Positions 25,350-33,539 of a stretch of DNA of 64,000 bases are shown in pieces. The position numbers and the translations under genes were made by a program. The notes under the pieces are model-generated. The model did not search any database, was not told the origin of the DNA, and saw only the letters and a list, made by a program, of their open reading frames with translations. Source of the DNA: Parvibaculum lavamentivorans DS-1 (GTDB lineage: Bacteria > Pseudomonadota > Alphaproteobacteria > Parvibaculales > Parvibaculaceae); the NCBI RefSeq assembly GCF_000017565.1, contig NC_009719.1, forward strand, positions 62,001-126,000, written 5' to 3'. Positions within the stretch are counted from its first letter, which is position 1, and each line of letters starts with the position of its first letter.

Positions 25350-26216
25350 ATGAGATCATCGATCATTGCACTTTGCGCAGCGGGCCTGCTTGCCGGATGC
25401 AGTTCGGGAAGCGGTTCGCCGGTTGCCACAAGCCCGAAATCGGCGCCAACCGCCATGGCTCTCGGCGGCATGCAGATGGGCGTCTCCGGTGAGGGCGGCG
25501 CCTCGGAAGAGCTGCTCGGCGTCGATCTGGTCTCGCCGCTTCTCGGCGGCGGCGGCCTGGTAGGCACCACGCTTGGCGGCGGTTCGGATGGCATGCTGGC
25601 GGGCAATGTGCCCGCCGGCGGCCTTGTCCCCGAAGGCGCCCTTGCGCCGCTCACCGACGGTCTTGCACAGGTCGAATCGCAGGTGCCGCCGCTCGGTGTC
25701 TCCGGCCAGGGCGGCCTCGGCGAGGATCTCTTCGGCCATGACCTCACAGGCATGCTCGTCGGCACCGAAGGCGGCCTCGTCCCCAATCTTCTCACCGGCG
25801 GCAATGACGCACAGCTCGGCGACATCGCACCGGCGGACAGCGCGCCGCTCGCGCCCGTCGGCGATTTCGTCGCCGGCGTCATCACCGGCGCGCAGGCAAC
25901 ATCGAACAACGATCAACTGGGCGATCTTTCGCCGCTGCTGAGCCCCGTCGTTCTCGGTCTGCTCGGCGTCGGCGGCGAAGGCAGCGGTCCCGTCCCCGGC
26001 GTCGAATTGCCGGCGCTTCCGATCGAGCAGCTCTCGCCGGTCCTCGTGCCGGTAACGGAGGCTGCGGTGCCGCTGTTGGCAACGCCGCTGCTGCCGAACG
26101 GCACCACTGCCTATGACGTCGTCTTTCCGGTCGTGTTCGGTCCGGTCACCGGCATTCTCGACAGCACGCTGCCGCTGGATCAAGTCAACGACACGCTTGT
26201 CGGCGTGATGCCGTAA
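25350..26216 (+). CDS. glycine-rich lipoprotein, paralogue C
   Basis: 288 residues from ATG 25350, eight bases after GGGAGG. An in-frame ATG at 25317 would give an untypical N-terminus. Signal MRSSIIALCAAGLLAGC with lipobox LAGC. Two clear modules (MGVSGEGGASEELLGVD and LGVSGQGGLGEDLFGHDLTG, each with a GG-(S/N)-D-x-x-L-x-x-(N/D)-(V/I)-x-P part) are followed by a degenerate third (LLGVGGEGSGP). The C-terminal 90 residues differ from A and B: less glycine, more hydrophobic (YDVVFPVVFGPVTGILD). The DUF1302 gene follows at 26270 and may be co-transcribed. Confidence 0.75.
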   Translation: MRSSIIALCAAGLLAGCSSGSGSPVATSPKSAPTAMALGGMQMGVSGEGGASEELLGVDLVSPLLGGGGLVGTTLGGGSDGMLAGNVPAGGLVPEGALAPLTDGLAQVESQVPPLGVSGQGGLGEDLFGHDLTGMLVGTEGGLVPNLLTGGNDAQLGDIAPADSAPLAPVGDFVAGVITGAQATSNNDQLGDLSPLLSPVVLGLLGVGGEGSGPVPGVELPALPIEQLSPVLVPVTEAAVPLLATPLLPNGTTAYDVVFPVVFGPVTGILDSTLPLDQVNDTLVGVMP

Positions 26217-26269
26217 CCGCCGCGTTGAGGGGCGCGGGCGATGAATAAGTTTGAGGGAGGATTGAAAGT

Positions 26270-28267
26270 ATGAAGTTCCGGATTTTGCCACCGCTGGTCA
26301 CGCTGGCATTGTTCTTCGCCATGTCGGCTTCGGCCCACGCGGCGCAGATCAAGCTCGGCGCGGTCGATATCGACATCGCGACCACCGTGTCGGCCTCCGC
26401 CAGCATGCGTGTGTCGAAGCAGGGCTGCGAATATATCTCCGTCTTTAACGGCGGCTGCACGGCGCCGGGCGGAACGGATTACGACGTGAACGCCGATGAC
26501 GGCAACGTCAATGTCGAGCAATGGGAATTCATCTCCGCTCCCGTCAAGGTCATCTCCGAGGCGGATCTGAAGTGGGACAGGTTCGGCTTCTTCGTGCGTG
26601 CGAAAGCCTTCTACGACTATGTCGGCGATCAGGTTCTCGGCCATGGCGACGGCAAATACGGCCCGGTCGCCGCGCCCTTCGGTCAGCGCCGTCCTCTCGA
26701 CGACCAGTTCCGTGGCGACGATGCGCTCAACAGGCAGGCCCGCTCCTTCGACCTCCTGGATGCCTTCGCCTACGGCAATTTCATCGTCGCCGACATGCCG
26801 CTCACCCTGCGTCTCGGCCGTCAGGCGGTAAACTGGGGCGAAAGCCTTTTCATTCCCGGCGGCGTCTCGGCCTATCTGCCGCTCGACGTGTCGGCGCTGG
26901 TGCGTCCCGGCGTTGAGCTGAAGGAAGTCTTCCTGCCGCAGAATTCGCTCTTCGCCAGCGTCGGCCTCCCCGCCAATCTCACCTTCGAAGCGCAATATGT
27001 CTTCGAGTGGGAAAGGTCCATCCTGCCTGCTTGCGGCAGTTTCTTCTCGCCCAGCGATGCGGCGGCGGGCGGTTGCCGTTATGCCGTGTCCGGCGGCGAA
27101 GTCTACAATTTCGGCAATGGCACCAGCTATTCCCCCACCGCCTTTGTGCCGCGCGGCCGCGATCAGGAAGCGCGCGATCAGGGCCAGTTCGGCCTGGCTC
27201 TGCGCTACTATGCGGAATGGCTTAATCAGGGTACGGAGCTGTCCGCCTACTACGTCAACTTCCACAGCAAGCTGCCCTTCGGCACGACCACCGCCTCGAC
27301 GCCGACCACGACGACGGCCGCCTTGCAGCTGATCTGTAATCCCGCCGTCCCCGGCTCTTTGTCGGGCCCGGGATGTACCGGCGCCGCACCCGCGCTTCAG
27401 GACGATTTCGGCCGTCCCGTATCCTACGGCCAGGGCATATTCGCCCAGGCCGCGGGCGCCAACAAGAATCTCATCGTCCAGTTTCCTGAAGACATCGAGA
27501 TGTTCGGCACGAGCTTCAACACGACCATCCCGGTCATCGGCGATGCGACGGCCCTCTCCGGCGAACTCGCCTATTTCCCGGACATGCCGTTCCAGCTCGA
27601 CACGAACGAGATCGTTGGCGCGGACATCCAGAACTTCGGCTACACGCCGGGTCCGGGAGAAGCATCATATTATGACGGCCCGCCTGTGCCCTTCGGCGCC
27701 GTCATTCCGGGCTACCGCACCACGGAAGCCTTGCACGGCCAGGTCTATACCCTCAGCACACTCACCCCGTCGGATCCGATCGTGAGCACGCTCGGCGGCG
27801 ACCTCCTGATCCTGGTCGGCAATGTCGGCTTCCAGTATCTGCCGAATGCGAGCGGCAACCGCTTCGCCATTCCGCGCTCGGGCGAAACCCACCCGAACTT
27901 CGGCACCGCCGCCACCTTCGGCGACAATTGCAACAAGGCCGGCACCTGCAGCATCTCGCCGCTTTACGCCAGCACCTTCTCCTGGGGCTATCGCATGATG
28001 GCGATGATGGATTATCACACCGCTTTCGGCACGCCGGTTACGCTCAGCCCCATGGTTGTCTGGAGCCATGACGTGAACGGCTATTCCGCCGGCCCCATCG
28101 GCCCCGGCTTCGTCGAAGGCAAGAAGGCGGTGACGCTTGGCGTGACCGCGAGCTATCTGGACAGCTACCGGCTGACCGTCGACTACACCAACAACTTCGG
28201 TGCGAAATATCGCAACGGCTCCTTCGACAAGGATTTCGTCAGCATGACGGCGTCTTACACGTTCTGA
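26270..28267 (+). CDS. DUF1302-family outer-membrane protein
   Basis: 665 residues. Signal peptide MKFRILPPLVTLALFFAMSASAHA, then a beta-rich chain with the DUF1302 features: LRLGRQAVNWGESLFIPGG, an early FVRAKAFYDY strand, and a C-terminal strand ending YTF. DUF1302 proteins are predicted large beta-barrels, often found with genes for hydrophobic-compound or steroid degradation; a DUF1329 partner is usual but is missing here. Two cysteine pairs (CEYISVFNGGC; CGSFF...GGC) suggest disulfides in extracellular loops. It lies next to two envelope lipoproteins and near the alcohol/fatty-acid oxidation genes, which suggests uptake of a lipid-like substrate. Confidence 0.83.
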   Translation: MKFRILPPLVTLALFFAMSASAHAAQIKLGAVDIDIATTVSASASMRVSKQGCEYISVFNGGCTAPGGTDYDVNADDGNVNVEQWEFISAPVKVISEADLKWDRFGFFVRAKAFYDYVGDQVLGHGDGKYGPVAAPFGQRRPLDDQFRGDDALNRQARSFDLLDAFAYGNFIVADMPLTLRLGRQAVNWGESLFIPGGVSAYLPLDVSALVRPGVELKEVFLPQNSLFASVGLPANLTFEAQYVFEWERSILPACGSFFSPSDAAAGGCRYAVSGGEVYNFGNGTSYSPTAFVPRGRDQEARDQGQFGLALRYYAEWLNQGTELSAYYVNFHSKLPFGTTTASTPTTTTAALQLICNPAVPGSLSGPGCTGAAPALQDDFGRPVSYGQGIFAQAAGANKNLIVQFPEDIEMFGTSFNTTIPVIGDATALSGELAYFPDMPFQLDTNEIVGADIQNFGYTPGPGEASYYDGPPVPFGAVIPGYRTTEALHGQVYTLSTLTPSDPIVSTLGGDLLILVGNVGFQYLPNASGNRFAIPRSGETHPNFGTAATFGDNCNKAGTCSISPLYASTFSWGYRMMAMMDYHTAFGTPVTLSPMVVWSHDVNGYSAGPIGPGFVEGKKAVTLGVTASYLDSYRLTVDYTNNFGAKYRNGSFDKDFVSMTASYTF

Positions 28268-28312
28268 GAGAGGCCACTCTCGACCTGAGGCCCCCCATCC
28301 GGCCTCGCATCG

Positions 28313-28344
28313 CGGCCCGTTCCCGGATATCCGGGGGCGGGCCG
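28313..28344. terminator. bidirectional hairpin between convergent genes
   Basis: Nested palindrome: outer arms CGGCCCG (28313-28319) / CGGGCCG (28338-28344) and inner arms CCCGG / CCGGG around ATAT. It lies between the convergent DUF1302 and TetR genes. There is no strong T run, so it may act with Rho. Confidence 0.6.
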
Positions 28345-28358
28345 TCCTGCATCCGGCC

Positions 28359-29024
28359 TCAGTCGCCCTGCGGCGCGAGATAGCCGCGCATCAGCGTTTC
28401 CAGCACCACTTCGGCATAGCGGCGCTGCAGCGTCTCGTCGATCTCCTCGATGCCATGCACGAATTTCAGGATCGCGCGATTGGCGAAGATCTGCTCGCAG
28501 GCGCCCAGCGCCGCAATATAGAAGAGCTGCGGATCGAGCGGCCGGATGCTGCCATTTGCGATGCCCGCTTCCATCAGTCCCTGCGCCGCGCGTGCCAGCG
28601 GCTGGGCAAAGAACTGCGCAATGTCCCGCGCCGTCTCGTCCGAGGCATCGCGCATCAGCGCCGCCAGCAGCCTGTAGAGATAGGGATAGCGAAAGAAGGT
28701 CTTGATGACGCCGGCGAGATGCCGCCTGAGCTTTTCCTCGGGGCTGATATTGAGCGACAGCAGCCGGTCGAGCTCGCCCAGCGCCGTCGCCGCGTCGCGC
28801 TTCGCCAGCGCCAGCAAAAGCCCGTCCTTGCCGCCGAAATAATAGCTGACCAGCGCCACGTTCACTTCCGCCCGCGCCGCGATGTCGCTCAGCGGCACGT
28901 CGATGGTCTGTCGCTCGCTCATGACCTCGCTTGCCGCTTGCAGCAGCAGGTCCCGCGCCGCCGGCCTGGCGGGGGCCGCCCGGGCTTTGCCCTTCTCCTG
29001 CGCCTCCACAACGCCTCCTTGCAT
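28359..29024 (-). CDS. TetR-family transcriptional regulator
   Basis: 221 residues. N-terminal helix-turn-helix (RDLLLQAASEVMSER; PLSDIAARAEVNVALVSYYFGGKDGLL). The ligand domain has FFRYPYLYRLLAALMRD and a C-terminal dimerisation helix. VALVSYYFGGK is characteristic of the CerR/FadR-like TetR group. It is divergent from the alcohol dehydrogenase, and the 90-base gap carries three copies of an ATTTAAAT-like motif. It most likely represses its own gene and the oxidation operon until an acyl or alcohol ligand binds. Confidence 0.9.
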   Translation of the reverse strand: MQGGVVEAQEKGKARAAPARPAARDLLLQAASEVMSERQTIDVPLSDIAARAEVNVALVSYYFGGKDGLLLALAKRDAATALGELDRLLSLNISPEEKLRRHLAGVIKTFFRYPYLYRLLAALMRDASDETARDIAQFFAQPLARAAQGLMEAGIANGSIRPLDPQLFYIAALGACEQIFANRAILKFVHGIEEIDETLQRRYAEVVLETLMRGYLAPQGD

Positions 29025-29035
29025 CTCTTCTTTTT

Positions 29036-29068
29036 TCGATTTAAATGTAGATTTAAATACTTAAATGC
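29036..29068. promoter_or_regulatory. ATTTAAAT repeats: candidate TetR operator
   Basis: Perfect 8-bp palindromes ATTTAAAT at 29039-29046 and 29051-29058, 12 bases apart start to start, then ACTTAAAT at 29059-29066. They are the only AT-rich block in a GC-rich gap between the TetR gene and the alcohol dehydrogenase. Confidence 0.55.
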
Positions 29069-29115
29069 GCCATTAAAAAATACCCGCGAAAGACGGGCAT
29101 CCGGGGAGGCGGCAT

Positions 29116-30222
29116 ATGAAGGTCACGACGGCGGTCGCACATGCGCCCGAGGCGGATTTCAGCATCGAGGAGCTGGAGCTCGACGACCCGCGCGAGGATG
29201 AGATCCTCGTCCGCGTGGTCGGCGTCGGCCTTTGCCATACCGATCTCGTCTTCAAGGCCAGCCAGACCATCCCGCTCCCCGCCGTTTTCGGCCATGAGGG
29301 CTCGGGCATCGTTGAAAAAGTCGGCGCGGCGGTGACGAAAGTGGCGCCGGGCGACCGCGTCGCCATCACCTTCCGCTCCTGCGGCACCTGCCCGCGCTGC
29401 GAGAAGCACGATCCCGCCTATTGCCACACCATGCCGATGCTGAACTACGCGGGCATGCGCACCGACGGCTCGAAGGCGCTGCATGGAGAGAGCGGCGACG
29501 TCGCGAGCAATTTCTTCGGCCAGTCCTCCTTCGCCAGCCATTGCATCACTTATGAGCGCAATGTCGTGAAGGTGCCGGAGGATTTTCCGCTCGAACTCGC
29601 AGGCCCCCTCGGCTGCGGCATCCAGACAGGCGCCGGCGGCATCATGCGCTCGCTCGCCTGCGAAAAGGGTTCCTCGCTTCTCATTCTCGGCGGCGGCGCC
29701 GTCGGCCTCTCCGCCGTCATGGGCGCTGTCGTGCAGGGCTGCGAAACCATCATCGTGCTGGAGCCGCATGAGGCGCGCCGCAAGCTCGCGCTTGAACTCG
29801 GCGCCACCCACGCGCTCGACCCCGCCGAAGCAAAGGATCTCGCCGCCGCTATACGCGCCATCGTTCCCATCGGCGTCGACTATGCCTTCGACACCACGGG
29901 CATTCCGCCGCTGCTGCAATCCGCCATGCAGTGCCTTGGCCCGCATGGCACCTTCGGCATTGTCGGCATCGCGCCGCCCGGAACGCCCATGCCCGGCGAT
30001 CTCATGCAGGCCGTCACCTTCGGCCATACGGTGAAGGGCATCATCGAGGGCGACAGCGATCCCGATACCTTCATTCCCGAAATGATGGAGCTTCACCGGC
30101 AGGGCAGACTGCCCTTCGACAAGCTCGTCAAAACCTATCCGTTGAGCGAGATCAACCGCGCCATCGCCGATCAGCATCATGGCGATTGCGTGAAAGTTGT
30201 GTTGCTCACCGGCCAGAATTGA
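29116..30222 (+). CDS. zinc-dependent alcohol dehydrogenase (aryl/alkyl alcohol type)
   Basis: 368 residues, medium-chain dehydrogenase family. Catalytic-zinc ligands are in GLCHTD and GHEGSG; the structural-zinc lobe CGTCPRCEKHDPAYC has all four cysteines. The Rossmann motif is ILGGGAVGLSAVMGA with a following acidic residue (VLEPHE), which favours NAD. It resembles the benzyl/aryl-alcohol dehydrogenases (XylB-like), which oxidise primary alcohols to aldehydes. It heads a rightward set with a thiolase, a MerR regulator and an aldehyde dehydrogenase, fitting alcohol to aldehyde to acid oxidation. Confidence 0.92.
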   Translation: MKVTTAVAHAPEADFSIEELELDDPREDEILVRVVGVGLCHTDLVFKASQTIPLPAVFGHEGSGIVEKVGAAVTKVAPGDRVAITFRSCGTCPRCEKHDPAYCHTMPMLNYAGMRTDGSKALHGESGDVASNFFGQSSFASHCITYERNVVKVPEDFPLELAGPLGCGIQTGAGGIMRSLACEKGSSLLILGGGAVGLSAVMGAVVQGCETIIVLEPHEARRKLALELGATHALDPAEAKDLAAAIRAIVPIGVDYAFDTTGIPPLLQSAMQCLGPHGTFGIVGIAPPGTPMPGDLMQAVTFGHTVKGIIEGDSDPDTFIPEMMELHRQGRLPFDKLVKTYPLSEINRAIADQHHGDCVKVVLLTGQN

Positions 30223-30261
30223 AAATCCAATCCGAAGAACAGGACATCAGGGAGATAGTGA

Positions 30262-31506
30262 ATGTCTGACGCATATATCATCGACGCGGTCCGCACCCCG
30301 CGCGGCATCGGCAAGGTCGGCAAGGGCTCGCTCGCCCATCTTCATCCGCAGCATCTCGCCCGCACGGTCATGGCCGCGCTGGCGGAGCGCAACGACCTCA
30401 ACACCGCCGAAGTCGACGACGTGATCTGGGGCACCTCCTCGCAGCGCGGCGCGCAGGGCGGTGACATGGGCCGCATGGCCGCGCTCGACGCCGGCTTCGA
30501 CATCCGCGCCTCCGGCGTCACGCTGGACCGCTTCTGCGGCTCGGGCATCACGACCGTAAATCTCGCCGCGGCGCAGATCATGTCCGGCATGGAAGACCTC
30601 ATCATCGCCGGCGGCACCGAAATGATGAGCTACACCTCCGCCACCGCCGACCCGAAGACGCCGCCGATGATGGATGCGGGCAATCTGCATCTGCGGGCCC
30701 AGCATCCGCAGTCGCAGCAGGGCGTCTGCGCCGATGCCATCGCGACGCTTGAAGGCATCGACCGCAAGGCCGTGGACGAACTGGCGCTCACCTCGCAGCA
30801 GCGCGCCGCCAAGGCCATCGAGGAAGGCCGTTTCAATAAGTCGCTCGTCACGGTTTACAATGACGACGGTTCCGTCGCGCTCGACCGCGAGGAATTTCCC
30901 CGCCCCGGCACCACGCTTGAAGGCCTCGGCAATCTGAAGGCGACCTTCGAAGCCTGGGCCGGCATTCCGGTGGACGAGAAGGGCACCACCTATGGCGATC
31001 TCATCCGCCAGAAGTATCCCCACCTCAAGCAGTTCAACCACATCCACCATGCCGGCAATTCCTCGGGCGTCGTGGATGGCGCCGCCGCCATCCTGCTCGC
31101 CTCGAAGCAATATGCCGAGAAGAACGGGCTGAAGCCGCGCGCCCGCATCGTCGCCACCGCCAATATGGGCGACTGCCCGACTCTGATGCTGAACGCGCCC
31201 GTTCCCGCCGCGAAGAAGGTGCTGGAAAAGGCCGGTCTCAAGGTCGAGGACATCGACCTCTTCGAGATCAACGAAGCCTTCGCCGTCGTCGCGGAAAAAT
31301 TCATCCGCGACCTGAAGCTCGACCGTAACAAGGTGAACGTCAATGGCGGCGCCTGCGCGCTCGGCCATCCGATCGGCGCCACCGGCTCGATCCTCATCGG
31401 CACGGTGCTGGACGAGCTCGAGCGTCAGGACAAGCGTTACGGCCTCGTGACCATGTGCGCGGCGGGCGGCATGGCCCCTGCCGTCATTATCGAACGTATG
31501 CAGTAA
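30262..31506 (+). CDS. thiolase (acetyl-CoA C-acyltransferase)
   Basis: 414 residues. Nucleophile Cys92 in LDRFCGSGITT, NEAFAVV, His in GGACALGHPIGATG, and the second catalytic cysteine in TMCAAGGMAPA. All thiolase catalytic motifs are present. The enzyme cleaves 3-ketoacyl-CoA in beta-oxidation or condenses acetyl-CoA. A complete active site with a long loop (PHLKQFNHIHHAGNSSG) suggests a degradative 3-ketoacyl-CoA thiolase. It follows the alcohol dehydrogenase by 39 bases with a GGGAG ribosome site, so they are probably co-transcribed. Confidence 0.93.
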   Translation: MSDAYIIDAVRTPRGIGKVGKGSLAHLHPQHLARTVMAALAERNDLNTAEVDDVIWGTSSQRGAQGGDMGRMAALDAGFDIRASGVTLDRFCGSGITTVNLAAAQIMSGMEDLIIAGGTEMMSYTSATADPKTPPMMDAGNLHLRAQHPQSQQGVCADAIATLEGIDRKAVDELALTSQQRAAKAIEEGRFNKSLVTVYNDDGSVALDREEFPRPGTTLEGLGNLKATFEAWAGIPVDEKGTTYGDLIRQKYPHLKQFNHIHHAGNSSGVVDGAAAILLASKQYAEKNGLKPRARIVATANMGDCPTLMLNAPVPAAKKVLEKAGLKVEDIDLFEINEAFAVVAEKFIRDLKLDRNKVNVNGGACALGHPIGATGSILIGTVLDELERQDKRYGLVTMCAAGGMAPAVIIERMQ

Positions 31507-31571
31507 TTCTGTCCGAGGGCGGGCATGGCGCGCGCGTCATGTCCGCCTCTCTCGTCGGAGGTTTACATTCA

Positions 31572-31988
31572 ATGGCCTACACAATCACCGACCTTGCCAC
31601 CGAATTCGGCATCACCCACCGCGCCCTCCGCTTCTATGAGGAAAAGGGTCTGATCGAGCCCGAACGTCAGGGCCAGGCCCGTCTCTATTCGAAGCGCGAG
31701 CGCGCCCGCCTGCAGCTCATCCTGCGCGGCCGCGATGTCGGGCTGACGCTTTATGAAATCCGCCAGATCCTCGATCTCTATCAGTCCGGCAGCGGCTGCG
31801 AGGAGCAATACAGGCTCGCCCTTTCCCTCTTCCGCAAGCGCCTCGAAGCCGCAAGGCAATTGCGCGCGCGTGTCGACGCCCAGATCGTCGAACTCGAGGA
31901 AGCATGCCAGCGGCTCGACAGCCCGAAACTCATGCCCTCGATTTCCCGGCACAAGGAAACAAGGCAGCTCCGCACCGGCACCCGCTAA
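31572..31988 (+). CDS. MerR-family regulator
   Basis: 138 residues from ATG 31572, ten bases after GGAGG; longer frames start inside the thiolase gene. N-terminal winged helix (YTITDLATEFGITHRALRFYEEKGLIEPERQGQARLY, read in parts) and a C-terminal coiled coil (RKRLEAARQLRARVDAQIVELEEA). No metal-binding cysteine pair is present in the effector tail, so it is not a metal sensor. This small MerR type often controls branched-chain or fatty-acid oxidation genes. It sits between the thiolase and the aldehyde dehydrogenase on the same strand. Confidence 0.88.
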   Translation: MAYTITDLATEFGITHRALRFYEEKGLIEPERQGQARLYSKRERARLQLILRGRDVGLTLYEIRQILDLYQSGSGCEEQYRLALSLFRKRLEAARQLRARVDAQIVELEEACQRLDSPKLMPSISRHKETRQLRTGTR

Positions 31989-32038
31989 GCATATAATCGG
32001 CACACCTCGACAAGAGGGCACATTCAGGGAGAGTAGAG

Positions 32039-33442
32039 ATGAGCGAATTCAAGCTCCTCATCGGCGGCAAACTGGTCGCCGGCGCCAAATCGATGGACGT
32101 CATCAATCCGGCCACGGAGGAAGTCGTGGCCTCTTGCCCTCGCGCTTGCGAGGCGCAGTTGAACGAGGCGGTTGCCGCCGCCAAATCCGCCTTCCCCGGC
32201 TGGAGCGCAACGCCCATCGCCGAGCGCAAGAAGGTGCTGAACGCCATCGCCGACGCGATCGAGGCGAACGCCGCCGATCTCGCGCGGCTCCTCACCCAGG
32301 AACAGGGCAAGCCGATCGGCGACGCCACGGGCGAGGTCTATGGCACCGCCGCCTTCTTCCGCTATTTCACCATGCTCGACATGCCGGTGAAATTGATCGA
32401 GGACAGCGAGGGCAAGCGCGTCGAGGCGCATCGCCGTCCGCTCGGCGTCATCGGCGCCATCGTGCCGTGGAACTTCCCGATGATCCTCATGGCCTTCAAG
32501 CTGCCGCCGGCGCTGCTTGCCGGTAACACGGTGGTGCTGAAGCCCGCGCCGACAACGCCGCTCACCTCGCTGAAACTCGGCGAGCTGATCAAGGACATCG
32601 TCCCCGCCGGCGTGGTGAACATCATCGCCGATGCAAACGACCTCGGCGCCGCCCTCACCGCGCATCCGGACGTCCGCAAGATTTCCTTCACCGGCTCCAC
32701 GGCGACCGGCGCCAAGGTCATGGCGGGCGCCGCCGGACTTCTCAAGCGCATCACCCTCGAACTCGGCGGCAACGACGCCGGCATCGTGCTCGACGATGTG
32801 AACCCGAAGGAAGCCGCGCCCAAGCTCTTCCAGAGCGCCTTCCAGAATTCCGGCCAGGTCTGCATCGCCATGAAGCGGCTCTATGTGCATGAAAAGATCT
32901 ACGACGAAATCTGCGACGAGCTCGCCGCCATCGCCAACAACACCATTGTCGGCGATGGGCTGAAGCAGGGCACGCAGCTCGGGCCGCTGCAAAACAAGAT
33001 GCAGTTCGACAAGGTGAAGGAACTGATCGAGGATTCGAAAAAACACGGCAAGATCATCGCCGGCGGCGATACGCCGGAAGACAAGGGCTATTTCATCCGC
33101 CCCACCATCGTCCGCGACATAACGGATGGCGCCCGCCTCGTCGACGAGGAACAATTCGGCCCCGTCCTCCCCGTCATCAAATATTCCGACGCCGACGACG
33201 CCGTCGCCCGCGCCAACGCCTCGCCCTATGGCCTCGGCGGCTCCATCTGGTCGTCCGATCCCGCTCGCGCCTACGCGCTGGCCGAGAAGCTCGACAGCGG
33301 CACCGTCTGGATCAACAAACACGCCGACCTCGCCCCCAACATCCCCTTCGGCGGCGCCCGCATGTCCGGCCTCGGCACAGAACTCGGCGAAGAAGGCTTG
33401 GCGGAATTCACGCAGTTGAAGATCGTCAACATGGCAAAATGA
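32039..33442 (+). CDS. NAD(P)-dependent aldehyde dehydrogenase
   Basis: 467 residues, aldehyde dehydrogenase superfamily. Catalytic Cys275 in NSGQVCIAMKR, general base Glu241 in LELGGND, the NAD-binding FTGSTATGAKVM, and PWNFPMILMAFKLPPALLAGN. NDAGIV after the glutamate marks a plain fatty/aromatic aldehyde dehydrogenase rather than a betaine-specific one. It would oxidise the aldehyde made by the dehydrogenase at 29116. A GGGAGAG ribosome site precedes the ATG. The stop codon lies inside a long hairpin at 33439-33476. Confidence 0.93.
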   Translation: MSEFKLLIGGKLVAGAKSMDVINPATEEVVASCPRACEAQLNEAVAAAKSAFPGWSATPIAERKKVLNAIADAIEANAADLARLLTQEQGKPIGDATGEVYGTAAFFRYFTMLDMPVKLIEDSEGKRVEAHRRPLGVIGAIVPWNFPMILMAFKLPPALLAGNTVVLKPAPTTPLTSLKLGELIKDIVPAGVVNIIADANDLGAALTAHPDVRKISFTGSTATGAKVMAGAAGLLKRITLELGGNDAGIVLDDVNPKEAAPKLFQSAFQNSGQVCIAMKRLYVHEKIYDEICDELAAIANNTIVGDGLKQGTQLGPLQNKMQFDKVKELIEDSKKHGKIIAGGDTPEDKGYFIRPTIVRDITDGARLVDEEQFGPVLPVIKYSDADDAVARANASPYGLGGSIWSSDPARAYALAEKLDSGTVWINKHADLAPNIPFGGARMSGLGTELGEEGLAEFTQLKIVNMAK

Positions 33443-33476
33443 CCGAGTGAGGCGCAAACGCGCCTCGCTCGGTCAT
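33439..33476. terminator. hairpin overlapping the aldehyde dehydrogenase stop codon
   Basis: Arms ATGACCGAGTGAGGCGC (33439-33455) and GCGCCTCGCTCGGTCAT (33460-33476) pair with a single mismatch around AAAC. The TGA stop is in the left arm. It lies between convergent genes and has no T run. Confidence 0.65.
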
Positions 33477-33539
33477 CCCCGGGCATCTTCGCCCGTCGGT
33501 CTTCCATGGCAACGGCCATTCGCCGGGCTCTATCGAGCC

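Noticed and set aside
24257-26216. Collagen-like proteins
   Set aside because: Although glycine-rich, the sequences have no sustained Gly-X-Y triplets. The periodicity is a module of about 45 residues.
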